64,000 nt of DNA, from NCBI RefSeq assembly GCF_009455635.1, contig NZ_QPER01000001.1, forward strand, positions 930,001 to 994,000. The letters run 5' to 3'. The notes under the pieces were generated by a model that did no database searches, was not told where the DNA came from, and saw nothing but the letters and a program-made list of their open reading frames with translations. Below, piece after piece: positions 8,792 to 19,791 of this stretch. Numbering within the stretch: the first letter of the stretch is position 1; each line of letters opens with the position of its first letter. The position numbers were made by a program, and so were the translations under genes. The stretch is from Paraburkholderia agricolaris. Its GTDB lineage: Bacteria; Pseudomonadota; Gammaproteobacteria; Burkholderiales; Burkholderiaceae.

Positions 8792-9505
8792 TCAGCCGAT
8801 ATCGCGCAGCAGCTTCAGCAATTCAGCGGGCGATTGCACGACATGTTGCGCATGCCACTGTGTAGGCGGGATGTCGTTGCCGCAGTAGCCGTAGGCGGCC
8901 GCAATGGTCTTCATGCCGGCCGCGAAACCTGCCTGCACGTCGCGCAGGTCGTCGCCGACGTAGACAATGCGCTCCGGCAGCACATCCAGCTCGCGTGCCG
9001 CGTGTAGCAAGGGTGCGGGGTGCGGTTTCGAATGGGGCGTCGTGTCGCCGCTTACCACGCAGCCGGCGCGCTCTTCGAGGCCCAGTAGGGCAACTAGCGG
9101 GTCGGTGAGCCTTGCCGCCTTGTTTGTCACAATGCCCCACCGCACGCCCCGTGCATCGAGGTCGTCGAGCAACTCGGGAATGCCGGGAAACAGCGTGGTC
9201 TCGATGCACAAGTCCGCTTCGTAATTGGCGAGAAACTCCTCGCGCATCGACGCGAACTCATGGTCTTGCGGACCGATGCCGAAGGCTCCGCCGATCAGCC
9301 CGCGTGCTCCTGCCGACGCGAGCGGTCGCAGGTCTTCGAGCGGCACCATCTCGAGGTTGCGATCATGGCGCATTTTGTTGACGGCCGCCGCCAGATCGGG
9401 CGCGGTGTCGGCCAGCGTGCCGTCGAGGTCGAACAGGACAGCCTGGCAAAGACCGAGGGCGTCCTCGTTGTCTTCGCGTTGGGGCAGGGGCGTGGGATCG
9501 CTCAT
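8792..9505 (-). CDS. gph: Phosphoglycolate phosphatase (HAD superfamily)
   Basis: This 237-residue haloacid-dehalogenase-type hydrolase has the nucleophile motif VLFDLDGTLADT (residues about 22-33), motif II in WGIVTNK, the motif III lysine in SKPHPAP, and the acidic motif IV VYVGDDLRDVQAG. Gph removes phosphate from 2-phosphoglycolate formed in DNA repair or oxygenation. Pairing with ubiG just upstream on the same strand is the usual betaproteobacterial arrangement and supports Gph (or the related MupP) over a generic HAD enzyme. The two genes are 31 bp apart and probably cotranscribed. Confidence 0.9.
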   Translation of the reverse strand: MSDPTPLPQREDNEDALGLCQAVLFDLDGTLADTAPDLAAAVNKMRHDRNLEMVPLEDLRPLASAGARGLIGGAFGIGPQDHEFASMREEFLANYEADLCIETTLFPGIPELLDDLDARGVRWGIVTNKAARLTDPLVALLGLEERAGCVVSGDTTPHSKPHPAPLLHAARELDVLPERIVYVGDDLRDVQAGFAAGMKTIAAAYGYCGNDIPPTQWHAQHVVQSPAELLKLLRDIG

Positions 9506-9536
9506 TGAGTGGCTTGAGTCCGGGCAGGTCGGGGGA

Positions 9537-10235
9537 TCAGGCGTCGCGGCGGCAGGCGAGCATGTAGTTCACGCTCGTGTCGTCGGACAGCGTGAAATGC
9601 TTGCTGAGCGGGTTATAAACGATACCTTTGATATCGGCGGTGCGCAGGCCGGCGGCGCGCACGAAGCTCGCCAATTCCGACGGGCGGATGAAGCGCGCGT
9701 AATCATGGGTGCCCTTGGGCAACATCCGCGCGATATATTCGGCGCCAATGACCGCGAACAGATAGGACTTCACGTTGCGGTTGAGCGTGGAGAAGAACAC
9801 CCAGCCGCCCGGTTTCACCAGTGTCTTGCATGCCTCGACGATAGCTGCCGGTTGAGGCACGTGTTCGAGCATTTCCATGCAGGTGACGACGTCGTACGTG
9901 CCCGGTTCGCGGGCCGCCAGCGCTTCAGCTGCGATTTCTTCGTAACTAACGGTTACACCACTTTCAAGGCTGTGAAGATCCGCCACGCCGAGCGCCTGGC
10001 TCGACAGGTCGATTCCTTTTACGTGCGCCCCTAATCCCGCCATCGACTCCGTCAGAATGCCGCCGCCGCAGCCGATATCCAGCACGGTCTTGCCGGCGAG
10101 ATGCGCATGCGCGTCGATCCACCCCAGGCGGATCGGATTGAGTTCATGCAGGGGTTTGAATTCGGCATTCGGGTCCCACCAACGATGTGCAAGGTCGCTG
10201 AATTTCTGCAGTTCGTGGGGATCGGCGTTGGTCAT
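9537..10235 (-). CDS. ubiG: Ubiquinone biosynthesis O-methyltransferase UbiG
   Basis: This 232-residue SAM-dependent methyltransferase carries motif [14 protein letters not shown] (about residues 51-63) and the family's N-terminal [19 protein letters not shown]. UbiG performs both O-methylations in ubiquinone synthesis. Length and motifs match the family. A good sigma-70 promoter lies 54 bp upstream (10289-10317), so ubiG-gph is a short operon separate from ompA. Confidence 0.97.
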   Translation of the reverse strand: MTNADPHELQKFSDLAHRWWDPNAEFKPLHELNPIRLGWIDAHAHLAGKTVLDIGCGGGILTESMAGLGAHVKGIDLSSQALGVADLHSLESGVTVSYEEIAAEALAAREPGTYDVVTCMEMLEHVPQPAAIVEACKTLVKPGGWVFFSTLNRNVKSYLFAVIGAEYIARMLPKGTHDYARFIRPSELASFVRAAGLRTADIKGIVYNPLSKHFTLSDDTSVNYMLACRRDA

Positions 10236-10288
10236 AGCGGAAGCTGCCTCGATGAGAGCGTTGAGCGGGCGCTCGAGGATAAACCCTG

Positions 10289-10317
10289 AGTATATAGGCC
10301 GAGTGTCGGGGCGGCAA
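10289..10317 (-). promoter_or_regulatory. Sigma-70 promoter of ubiG-gph
   Basis: On the minus strand TTGCCG (10312-10317) and TATACT (10289-10294) are separated by exactly 17 bp, about 55-80 bp upstream of the ubiG ATG. Confidence 0.65.
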
Positions 10318-10399
10318 AATGCCGCGCGATGGCTGGCGTGTGCTGTTCCGGCAAATCAGGCGCGCACTCGGAGGAGAAGGCGAGCGGCGCCAGCGGCAT

Positions 10400-10427
10400 A
10401 AAAAAAGCCCCGCCGAAGCGGGGCTTT
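10400..10427 (-). terminator. Intrinsic terminator of the OmpA-family gene
   Basis: On the minus strand AAAGCCCCGC-TTCG-GCGGGGCTTT is followed by a T-run. The C(TTCG)G-type tetraloop makes it very stable. It lies 22 bp past the stop codon at 10449. Confidence 0.9.
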
Positions 10428-10448
10428 GATACTGCGGTAATTTGTAGC

Positions 10449-11096
10449 TTACTGCTTCGAAGTACCGACAACTTCGACTTCCACGCGGCGATCCGGTGCG
10501 AGGCAGGCGATGAGTTGCTTGTGGTTCTTCTGGTTGCAACCGGTCGTGACCGGGTTGCGCTTGCCCTTGCCTTCCGTATAGATACGGTTGGATTCGATGC
10601 CCTTGCTGACCAGGTATGCCTTGACAGCTTGAGCACGGCGCAGCGACAGACGGTCGTTGTACTTGTCCGAACCGATACGGTCCGTGTAACCCGTTGCGAC
10701 GACGACTTCCAGGTTCAGCGCGCCGATCTTCGATGCCAGATCGTCCAGCTTTTCCTTGCCAGCCGGCTTCAGGATAGCCTTGTCGAAGTCGAACAGAGCG
10801 TCAGCTTGATACGTAATCTTTTGGCTCGTAATAGCCGGTGCAGGTGCGACCGGAGCCGGCGGGGTCGGAGCCTGGGCAACCAGGGCGCCATCGCACTTTG
10901 CGTTGGCCGTTGCCGGCGTCCAGAATGCATCGCGCCAGCAAAGCTCGTTCGTGCCGTTCATCCACACGTATTCGCCGGTACCATTCACCCAGTTGTCGTT
11001 CGTGGCTTGTCGCGACGCCGGCACCGATTGCGCCATGGCGGATGCAGCCATAACTGCGGTAGCTGCAATGAACGCGAGCTTTGAAAGTTTATTCAT
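10449..11096 (-). CDS. OmpA-family peptidoglycan-associated outer membrane protein
   Basis: The 215-residue product has a signal peptide (MNKLSKLAFIAATAVMAASAMA) and a central segment of about 80 residues with two cysteines (ELCWRDAFW, AKCDGAL). A C-terminal OmpA/Pal peptidoglycan-binding domain of about 110 residues follows (FDFDKAILKPAGKEKLDDL; GYTDRIGSDKYNDRLSLRRA). It lacks room for an 8-strand barrel, so it is the short Burkholderia/Neisseria-RmpM-like kind. A strong AGGAG precedes the ATG. Likely abundant: it has its own promoter and a stable terminator. Often annotated ompA. Confidence 0.93.
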   Translation of the reverse strand: MNKLSKLAFIAATAVMAASAMAQSVPASRQATNDNWVNGTGEYVWMNGTNELCWRDAFWTPATANAKCDGALVAQAPTPPAPVAPAPAITSQKITYQADALFDFDKAILKPAGKEKLDDLASKIGALNLEVVVATGYTDRIGSDKYNDRLSLRRAQAVKAYLVSKGIESNRIYTEGKGKRNPVTTGCNQKNHKQLIACLAPDRRVEVEVVGTSKQ

Positions 11097-11172
11097 ATTT
11101 CTCCTCTCGAAATTGAGATTACCGCAGGTTTACTGCGAGCCTGTTGACGAAGACAAGTCATACATTGCTCGA

Positions 11173-11181
11173 AGTATAACA
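11173..11181 (-). promoter_or_regulatory. Extended -10 promoter element of the OmpA-family gene
   Basis: The minus strand reads TGTTATACT, that is TGn followed by TATACT, an extended -10. The matching -35 region is only a T-rich tract (about 11199-11206). The transcript would have a leader of about 70 nt before the AGGAG and ATG. Confidence 0.5.
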
Positions 11182-11485
11182 TCGGTGTAGAACAAAAAAC
11201 GTGCTGTGTAGACTTCGAGCAGTGTCTAACTCTTTGTGCGTTGGCATTTTGCCATATCGTTCCCTTCCAACGATAAAAAAATCTGCCCCCGATCAAATCG
11301 CCCTCCAATTGTGGTGCATGCGCAACAGAAGCAATCCGCTGGAGGCACCGCCAGTCATGGCTGAGCGGCGGATTGGCCCACGCACAAATCGAGCCTGCCC
11401 CAAGTCGATCATGGGGCGTTCAGGCGCCGTTTCCGTTCGCCTGCTAATAGGTATACGTACCCCCGCCGGGGGCGGATGCGCGGCA

Positions 11486-11494
11486 TGTTAGAAT
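11486..11494 (+). promoter_or_regulatory. gyrA: Extended -10 promoter element of gyrA
   Basis: TGTTAGAAT gives TGn plus TAGAAT about 100 bp upstream of the gyrA ATG. No convincing -35 is seen at 16-18 bp, which suits an extended -10 promoter. Confidence 0.45.
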
Positions 11495-11594
11495 CGCGTG
11501 ATGCGTTGCGCCTGCAATGCTTACGCGAAGGCACGGCGAGTTGGGCTTCAAGCGAGCTTCACGCCGTCGCCTTGGCACGTAAAAGATACGGATA

Positions 11595-14231
<2,637 letters not shown>

Positions 14232-14351
14232 TCCGCGTCAGCGGCTTTCAGTCTCAGTTATTAGTTGAAAGCTGCGCAGGGAGCAATGGCGTGTCGGGCC
14301 GACACGCATCCCGCGCGGCTCGCTGTTCAAGTTAATTTCTCTTAGGGAGTA

Positions 14352-14960
14352 ATGATGCAAAAACGATTCAAACAACTGATGTTGCTGGCTGCTCTCGTGC
14401 CGACCTTCGCTATGGCTCAAGCGCTTCAGAGCCAGGCCCCGGCGGCTCCGGCTGCTGCCGCTGCAGCACCGGTTGATCCGGCCAAGCAGGCTGCAATCAA
14501 GGACCTGCTGGACGCAATCGATGCACAAAAGCTGGTTGGCGCAATCGGCAACAGCGCCCAGATGCAAGCCAAGCAGCTGGTTCCGGCGATCCTGTCGGAC
14601 GCCCTGAGCGAAAACAAGACGATGACGGACAAGCAGAAGCAGGCTTCAGTCCCGACGCTGCAAAAGAACGCTGTGCCGAAGCTGGTTGACGGCGCAGGCC
14701 AGGTGTTCGCAACGGACGCTTTCCGTCAAGACGCCATGCAAGCTCAGTACGACGCTTACGCGAAGTACTACAGCACGTCGGAAATCAAGGATCTGACCAC
14801 GTTCTACAAGAGCCCGACCGGCCGCAAGTTCATCCAGGTGCAAGACCAGGTTGGCCGCGACGTCGTGAATGGCTTGATGCAAAAGTACATGCCGCAATCG
14901 ATCAAGGCAACGCGCGACCAGGCTGACAAGGAAGTCGCTTCGGTCAAGCCGGCTAAATAA
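14352..14960 (+). CDS. DUF2059 domain secreted protein
   Basis: The 202-residue protein has a signal peptide (MQKRFKQLMLLAALVPTFAMA) and a low-complexity Ala/Pro spacer (residues 27-42). A DUF2059 domain follows, with characteristic YAKYYSTSEIKDLTTFYKSPTGRKF near residues 135-160. The function is not established; members are periplasmic or secreted. AGGGAG lies close before the ATG. A 10-bp hairpin (GCGGCTTTCA/TGAAAGCTGC, 14241-14275) separates it from gyrA. It sits in the gyrA-serC neighbourhood in many Burkholderia. Confidence 0.88.
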   Translation: MMQKRFKQLMLLAALVPTFAMAQALQSQAPAAPAAAAAAPVDPAKQAAIKDLLDAIDAQKLVGAIGNSAQMQAKQLVPAILSDALSENKTMTDKQKQASVPTLQKNAVPKLVDGAGQVFATDAFRQDAMQAQYDAYAKYYSTSEIKDLTTFYKSPTGRKFIQVQDQVGRDVVNGLMQKYMPQSIKATRDQADKEVASVKPAK

Positions 14961-15022
14961 GTCAGCTAACTAAGCCAGCTGACTAAGCCAGCTGACTAAG
15001 CCAGCTGACTAAGCCAGCTTCA
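14958..15022 (+). repeat. Five tandem copies of a 13-bp unit starting at a stop codon
   Basis: Units at 14958-14970, 14971-14983, 14984-14996, 14997-15009 and 15010-15022. The consensus is TAAGCCAGCTGAC; the first copy (TAAGTCAGCTAAC) includes the gene's own TAA, and the last ends in TTCA. Because 13 is not a multiple of 3, the array puts TAA in every frame. Confidence 0.9.
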
Positions 15023-15333
15023 GGTCCAAAGATCGACAGGCAGCGCTGACGCGCCAGCCGTTGCTTGGCAAGCTGTACGGCGTGCTGAGTGGCGTTCCGG
15101 TTTGGCGGGTTTGCGGTGACAATGCGATAATGGCTGTTTGCGCACATGCGCAGACGGCCATTTTCTTTTTGGGCGCGGAAATGTTGCCAGATGCGTGTTG
15201 CCAAATACGCACCGTCAAACTCGGGTTGTCGGGTTCGCGGCGCTGATTTTGCGGTGGCTACCTTTGTGGCTGCCAACTTCGCCGATTTTCGCGCGATCTG
15301 TTCGTTTTTCGCGCCAGCTTCCAGGATCTCACG
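14961..15333 (+). other. Intergenic region between DUF2059 gene and serC
   Basis: No gene is supported here. The region holds the 13-bp tandem array, a strong hairpin plus T-run terminator (15130-15170), and about 160 bp of apparently unstructured sequence before serC that should contain its promoter. No clear -35/-10 pair stands out. Confidence 0.6.
15130..15170 (+). terminator. Intrinsic terminator after the DUF2059 gene
   Basis: ATGGCTGTTTGCGC and GCGCAGACGGCCAT form a 14-bp stem with two G-T pairs and an ACAT loop, followed by TTTCTTTTT. It lies 170 bp past the stop and 164 bp before serC. Confidence 0.8.
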
Positions 15334-16416
15334 ATGCGCGTCTTTAATTTCTCCGCCGGCCCCGCTGCCATGCCCGAAGAAGTGCTGCGTCAGGCAGCCG
15401 ACGAAATGCTCGATTGGCAGGGCAGCGGCATGAGCGTGATGGAAATGAGCCACCGCGGCAAAGAATTCATGTCGATCCATGAGGAAGCGCTCGTCGATCT
15501 GCGTGAGTTGCTCGAGGTGCCCGCCAGCCATCGCATCCTGTTTCTGCAAGGCGGCGGTCTGGGCGAAAACGCCATCGTGCCGATGAACCTGATGGGTGCG
15601 AAAGCGCGCGCGGATTTCATCGTGACGGGTTCGTGGTCGCAGAAGTCGTTCAAGGAAGCGCAAAAGTACGGTGCGGCACATCTTGCGGCGAGCGGCCAGA
15701 CGGCCGAAGGCTTCACGCGCGCGCCGGCACGCTCGGAATGGCAACTGTCGGACGATCCGGCCTACGTGCATCTGTGCACCAACGAGACCATTCACGGTGT
15801 CGAGACGTTCGAAATTCCCGAGCTTGGCAATATTCCGCTGGTGGCGGACGCCTCGTCGCACATCCTGTCGCGCCCGATGGATATCGCCAAATACGGCGTG
15901 CTGTTCGGTGGTGCGCAGAAGAACATCGGCATGGCTGGTGTGACGGTCGTGATCGTGCGCGAAGACATGCTGGATCGCGCGCAAGCGATCTGCCCGTCGG
16001 CGTTTGAATGGAAAACCGTCGCCGAAAACAATTCGATGTACAACACGCCGCCCACGTACGCGATTTACGTCGCGGGGCTGGTGTTCAAGTGGTTGAAGAA
16101 GCAGGGCGGCCTTACCGCGATGGAAGCGCGTAACCTCGAAAAATCGAAGCTGTTGTACGACGCGATCGATTCGAGCAGCTTCTATCTGAACAAGGTCGAA
16201 CGTGGCTCGCGCTCGCGGATGAACGTACCGTTTTTCCTCGCCGACGAGTCGCGCAACGAAGATTTCCTGGCCGGCGCGAAAGCGCGGGGAATGGTGCAGC
16301 TAAAGGGCCACAAGTCCGTCGGCGGCATGCGGGCGTCGATTTATAACGCTGTCCCGCTCGAAGGCGTCAAAGCGCTTGTCGAATACATGAAGGAATTCGA
16401 ACAGCGCAGCGCCTGA
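15334..16416 (+). CDS. serC: Phosphoserine aminotransferase
   Basis: The 360-residue PLP enzyme converts 3-phosphohydroxypyruvate to phosphoserine for serine synthesis and acts in pyridoxine synthesis. The N-terminal [14 protein letters not shown] and the PLP lysine in [10 protein letters not shown] (about residues 192-201) are diagnostic. It starts the serC-pheA-hisC-tyrA-aroA-cmk-rpsA supra-operon known from many proteobacteria. Confidence 0.98.
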   Translation: MRVFNFSAGPAAMPEEVLRQAADEMLDWQGSGMSVMEMSHRGKEFMSIHEEALVDLRELLEVPASHRILFLQGGGLGENAIVPMNLMGAKARADFIVTGSWSQKSFKEAQKYGAAHLAASGQTAEGFTRAPARSEWQLSDDPAYVHLCTNETIHGVETFEIPELGNIPLVADASSHILSRPMDIAKYGVLFGGAQKNIGMAGVTVVIVREDMLDRAQAICPSAFEWKTVAENNSMYNTPPTYAIYVAGLVFKWLKKQGGLTAMEARNLEKSKLLYDAIDSSSFYLNKVERGSRSRMNVPFFLADESRNEDFLAGAKARGMVQLKGHKSVGGMRASIYNAVPLEGVKALVEYMKEFEQRSA

Positions 16417-16494
16417 GTCTGTCAGATATTCAGGCACGCGTATCCTTTCCAGCACGCATTTGTGCAGCAGCTACCGGCAGGGCCGTTTTCACGC

Positions 16495-17577
16495 ATGGAC
16501 GACGAACTCAATACCCGACTCAAGCCCCTTCGCGAACGCATCGATGCGCTCGACGCGCAACTGATCGCGCTCCTCAATCAGCGCGCCGCGGTGGCGCTCG
16601 AAGTGGGCGAGGTGAAGAAGCATTTCAACGCGCCGGTGTTCCGCCCCGAGCGCGAGCAGCAGGTGATCGCGCGTCTGCAGGATATGAGCAACGGCCCGCT
16701 GGCCGGCGAGCATATCAGCGCGATCTGGCGCGAGATCATGGCCGCGAGCCGCGCGCTCGAAAAGACCATCAAGGCCGCGTATCTCGGCCCGGTCGGCACG
16801 TATAGCGAACAGGCAATGCATGAGTACTTCGGTCAATCGATCGAAGGTCTGCCGTGCCCGTCGATCGACGAGGTGTTTCGCTCGGTCGAAGCCGGCGCGG
16901 CTGAATTCGGCGTCGTTCCGGTCGAGAATTCGACTGAAGGCGCGGTGTCGCGCACGCTCGATCTGCTGCTGCAAACCCAGCTCACGATTGGCGGTGAACT
17001 GGCGTTGCCGATTCATCACAACCTCCTGACCCTGAGCAGTGGTCTCACCGGTGTGAAGCGGGTGTGTGCGCACGCGCAGGCGCTCGCCCAGTGCCAGCGC
17101 TGGCTCGCGACCAACGCGCCGCATCTCGAGCGCCAGGCGGTGTCGAGCAATGCCGAAGCCGCGCGCATGGCGGCGGAAGATCCGACCGTTGCGGCTATCG
17201 CCGGCGATCGCGCCGCGACGCATTACGGGCTGCAAGTCGCCTACGCGCTGATCCAGGACGATCCGCACAATCGCACGCGGTTCGTGATGATCGGCAAGGA
17301 ACGCACCGGTGTTAGCGGACACGACCAGACTTCGTTGATTGTTTCGGTGGCGAACGAGCCGGGTGCCGTGTTCAAGTTGCTGGAGCCGTTGGCGCGCCAC
17401 AGCGTATCCATGACCCGTTTCGAGTCGCGCCCGGCGCGCGTCGGCACGTGGGAGTATTACTTCTATATCGACGTCGAAGGCCATCGCGACGAACCGGCGG
17501 TTGCCGCCGCGCTGACCGAACTCGGCCAGAAGGCTGAATTCCTGAAGATACTCGGCTCGTATCCGCGCGCCCGTTAA
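16495..17577 (+). CDS. pheA: Bifunctional chorismate mutase / prephenate dehydratase (P-protein)
   Basis: The 360-residue enzyme makes phenylpyruvate from chorismate. An AroQ chorismate mutase helix bundle (1-90: RIDALDAQLIALLNQRAAVALEVGEVK) precedes prephenate dehydratase (about 95-270: AYLGPVGTYSEQA, VPVENSTEGAV, NRTRFVMIG). A C-terminal ACT domain holds the phenylalanine-sensing ESRP motif. I chose ATG 16495 because it gives the normal length; an in-frame GTG at 16462 would add 11 unconserved residues. It lies 78 bp after serC. Confidence 0.97.
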   Translation: MDDELNTRLKPLRERIDALDAQLIALLNQRAAVALEVGEVKKHFNAPVFRPEREQQVIARLQDMSNGPLAGEHISAIWREIMAASRALEKTIKAAYLGPVGTYSEQAMHEYFGQSIEGLPCPSIDEVFRSVEAGAAEFGVVPVENSTEGAVSRTLDLLLQTQLTIGGELALPIHHNLLTLSSGLTGVKRVCAHAQALAQCQRWLATNAPHLERQAVSSNAEAARMAAEDPTVAAIAGDRAATHYGLQVAYALIQDDPHNRTRFVMIGKERTGVSGHDQTSLIVSVANEPGAVFKLLEPLARHSVSMTRFESRPARVGTWEYYFYIDVEGHRDEPAVAAALTELGQKAEFLKILGSYPRAR

Positions 17578-17658
17578 TGTTTGTCGAGGCACGCTCATAC
17601 CGCTCGGGCGTGCCTGTCGCATATTCATCTACTACTAATTAGTCGTTCGGAGATTTTC

Positions 17659-18771
17659 ATGACAACGTCCTTCGGCCCTTCCTATGTGCGCGCGATTGCG
17701 CCTTACATCGCCGGCAAGCCGATCTCGGAAGTGGCTCGCGAGTTCGGCCTCGACGAAGCGACCATCGTGAAGCTGGCGTCGAACGAAAATCCGCTGGGCA
17801 TGCCGGAGTCGGCGCAACGCGCCATGGCGCAAGCGGCCAGCGAACTTGGCCGCTATCCGGACGCGAATGCATTCGAACTGAAGGCCGCGCTGAGTGAGCG
17901 TTACGGCGTGCCGGCCGACTGGGTCACGCTTGGCAACGGCAGCAACGACATTCTCGAAATTGCCGCGCACGCGCTCGTCGAGAAGGGGCAATCGATCGTC
18001 TACGCCCAGTACTCGTTCGCGGTGTACGCGCTCGCCACGCAAGGTGTGGGCGCGCGGGCGATCGTCGTACCGGCCGTCAGATACGGCCACGACCTCGACG
18101 CGATGCTCGCCGCGATCACCGACGACACCCGCCTGATTTTCGTCGCCAATCCGAACAACCCGACCGGCACGTTCATCGAAGGCGCGAAGCTCGAAGCGTT
18201 TCTCGACAAGGTGCCGCGCAACGTAGTCGTCGTGCTTGACGAGGCATACACGGAATATCTGCCGGAAGAAAAGCGCTACGACTCGATCGCATGGGTGCGT
18301 CGTTATCCCAATTTGCTGGTGTCGCGCACCTTCTCGAAGGCGTTCGGTCTGGCCGGATTGCGGGTCGGCTTCGCCATCGCACAGCCCGAATTGACCGACT
18401 TGCTGAACCGTCTGCGTCAGCCGTTCAATGTGAACACGCTGGCGCAAGCCGCGGCGATCGCGGCGCTGAACGACAAGGCATTTCTGGAAAAGAGCGCGGC
18501 CTTGAATGCGCAGGGCTATCGCCGTCTGACCGAGGCGTTCGACAAACTCGGTCTCGAATATGTACCGTCGGACGGCAACTTCGTGCTGGTGCGCGTCGGT
18601 AACGACGACGCAGCCGGCAACCGCGTCAACCTCGAGCTGTTGAAGCGGGGCGTGATCGTTCGTCCGGTCGGCAACTACGGTTTGCCGCAATGGCTGCGCA
18701 TCACGATCGGCCTGCCGGAAGAAAACGAAGCATTCCTCGCGGCGCTCGAAAAGACGCTTGCCGCCGCGTAA
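17659..18771 (+). CDS. hisC: Histidinol-phosphate / aromatic aminotransferase
   Basis: This 370-residue fold-type I PLP aminotransferase has VVLDEAYTEY and the Schiff-base lysine in SRTFSKAFGLAGLRVG. The frame stays open upstream to 17581, but ATG 17659 gives the family N-terminus (YVRAIAPYIAGKPISEVAREFG). Its position between pheA and tyrA suggests it transaminates phenylpyruvate and 4-hydroxyphenylpyruvate or prephenate as well as, or instead of, imidazole-acetol phosphate. Burkholderia usually carry a second hisC in the his operon, so this copy may be the aromatic one. Confidence 0.94.
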   Translation: MTTSFGPSYVRAIAPYIAGKPISEVAREFGLDEATIVKLASNENPLGMPESAQRAMAQAASELGRYPDANAFELKAALSERYGVPADWVTLGNGSNDILEIAAHALVEKGQSIVYAQYSFAVYALATQGVGARAIVVPAVRYGHDLDAMLAAITDDTRLIFVANPNNPTGTFIEGAKLEAFLDKVPRNVVVVLDEAYTEYLPEEKRYDSIAWVRRYPNLLVSRTFSKAFGLAGLRVGFAIAQPELTDLLNRLRQPFNVNTLAQAAAIAALNDKAFLEKSAALNAQGYRRLTEAFDKLGLEYVPSDGNFVLVRVGNDDAAGNRVNLELLKRGVIVRPVGNYGLPQWLRITIGLPEENEAFLAALEKTLAAA

Positions 18772-18822
18772 GCGGTTGACCTTGACCTACGCGCCTCATT
18801 TGACGGAAGGTGCGCTTTTTCT

Positions 18823-19773
18823 GTGACCGACGTGGCCGCGTTTTCTTTTAACAAGTTGGTGATTTTCGGTGTCGGCCTGATCGGCGGATCGCTCTCGCGC
18901 GCGCTGCGTGAGCGGGGTGAGCAGAGTGAGGCGACGGGCGCGCGCACCGTGATCGGCGTCGGGCGTTCGTCCGCGTCGACGGCGCGCGCGTTGGAATTGG
19001 GCCTGATCGATCAATCGGCGGCGTTGGCCGACGATGCTGCGTTGCGTGCCGCGCTCTCCGGCGCGGATATCGTGCTGCTTGCCGCGCCCGTTGCGCAGAC
19101 ACAAGCGCTGCTCGAGCGCATTGTGCCGTTTCTCGACGCAGGCACGATTGTCACCGATGCCGGCAGCACCAAATCCGACGTGGTTGCATCCGCACGCGCG
19201 GCGCTCGGCGTGCGCATCGGCCAGTTCGTGCCGGGGCATCCGATTGCCGGCCGTGAAGCGAGCGGCCCGGATGCCGCGTTGCCTGATCTGTACGTGAATC
19301 GCAATGTCGTGCTGTGCCCGCTGCCGGAGAACCCGCCGGAAGCGGTCGAGCGCGTTGCCGCGATGTGGCGCGCAACCGGCGCCTGCGTGCGGGACATGAC
19401 GCCTGAACAGCATGACCGGGTGCTCGCATCGGTCAGCCATCTGCCGCACGTTTTGTCTTTCGCGCTGGTCGAGCAGATTCTCAATTCGCCCGACGCTGCG
19501 CTGAAATTCTCGTTCGCTGCCGGCGGTTTCCGCGACTTCACGCGCATCGCCGCGTCGAGCCCGGAAATGTGGCGCGACGTGTGCGTGGCGAACCGCGCCG
19601 CGTTGCTCGACGAACTCGATGCGTACACGGCGGTGCTCGCACGCCTGCGCGCGGCGATCGAAGCCGCCGATGGCGCCGCACTCGAAGCCGTGTTCACGCG
19701 TTCGCGAGTCGCGCGCAGCGAATGGCAGGAGCAGCGCACCGCCGGGGCAGCCCTCGGCGACGCTTCGAAATAA
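18823..19773 (+). CDS. tyrA: Prephenate (arogenate) dehydrogenase
   Basis: The 316-residue NAD(P)-dependent TyrA performs oxidative decarboxylation toward tyrosine. A Rossmann motif VIFGVGLIGGSLSRAL lies at about 14-29. PGHPIAGREASGP carries the catalytic histidine region, and HLPHVLSFAL lies in the helical dimer domain. There is no fused chorismate mutase. It starts with GTG 51 bp after hisC; no strong ribosome binding site is seen, and no nearer ATG would keep the Rossmann strand. Confidence 0.95.
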   Translation: MTDVAAFSFNKLVIFGVGLIGGSLSRALRERGEQSEATGARTVIGVGRSSASTARALELGLIDQSAALADDAALRAALSGADIVLLAAPVAQTQALLERIVPFLDAGTIVTDAGSTKSDVVASARAALGVRIGQFVPGHPIAGREASGPDAALPDLYVNRNVVLCPLPENPPEAVERVAAMWRATGACVRDMTPEQHDRVLASVSHLPHVLSFALVEQILNSPDAALKFSFAAGGFRDFTRIAASSPEMWRDVCVANRAALLDELDAYTAVLARLRAAIEAADGAALEAVFTRSRVARSEWQEQRTAGAALGDASK

Positions 19774-19791
19774 CCGGAACTGGACTCAATC

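Larger units (their letters stand above)
11097..11594. other. Intergenic region between divergent OmpA-family gene and gyrA
   Basis: No gene is supported in these 498 bp. Reading left, TG-T-TATACT (11173-11181, minus strand) is an extended -10 about 80 bp from the OmpA-family ATG. Reading right, TG-T-TAGAAT (11486-11494) is an extended -10 some 100 bp before gyrA. A short GC-rich inverted repeat CCCCCGCCGGGGG (about 11460-11472) lies just upstream of the latter. The middle holds short open frames without ribosome binding sites. Confidence 0.6.

Noticed and set aside
11201..11491. 96-codon open frame between the OmpA-family gene and gyrA
   Set aside because: No ribosome binding site, no motif, and it covers the gyrA promoter region.
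17634..17643. ACTAATTAGT palindrome before hisC
   Set aside because: Only 10 bp and A/T-rich; too likely by chance without conservation data.
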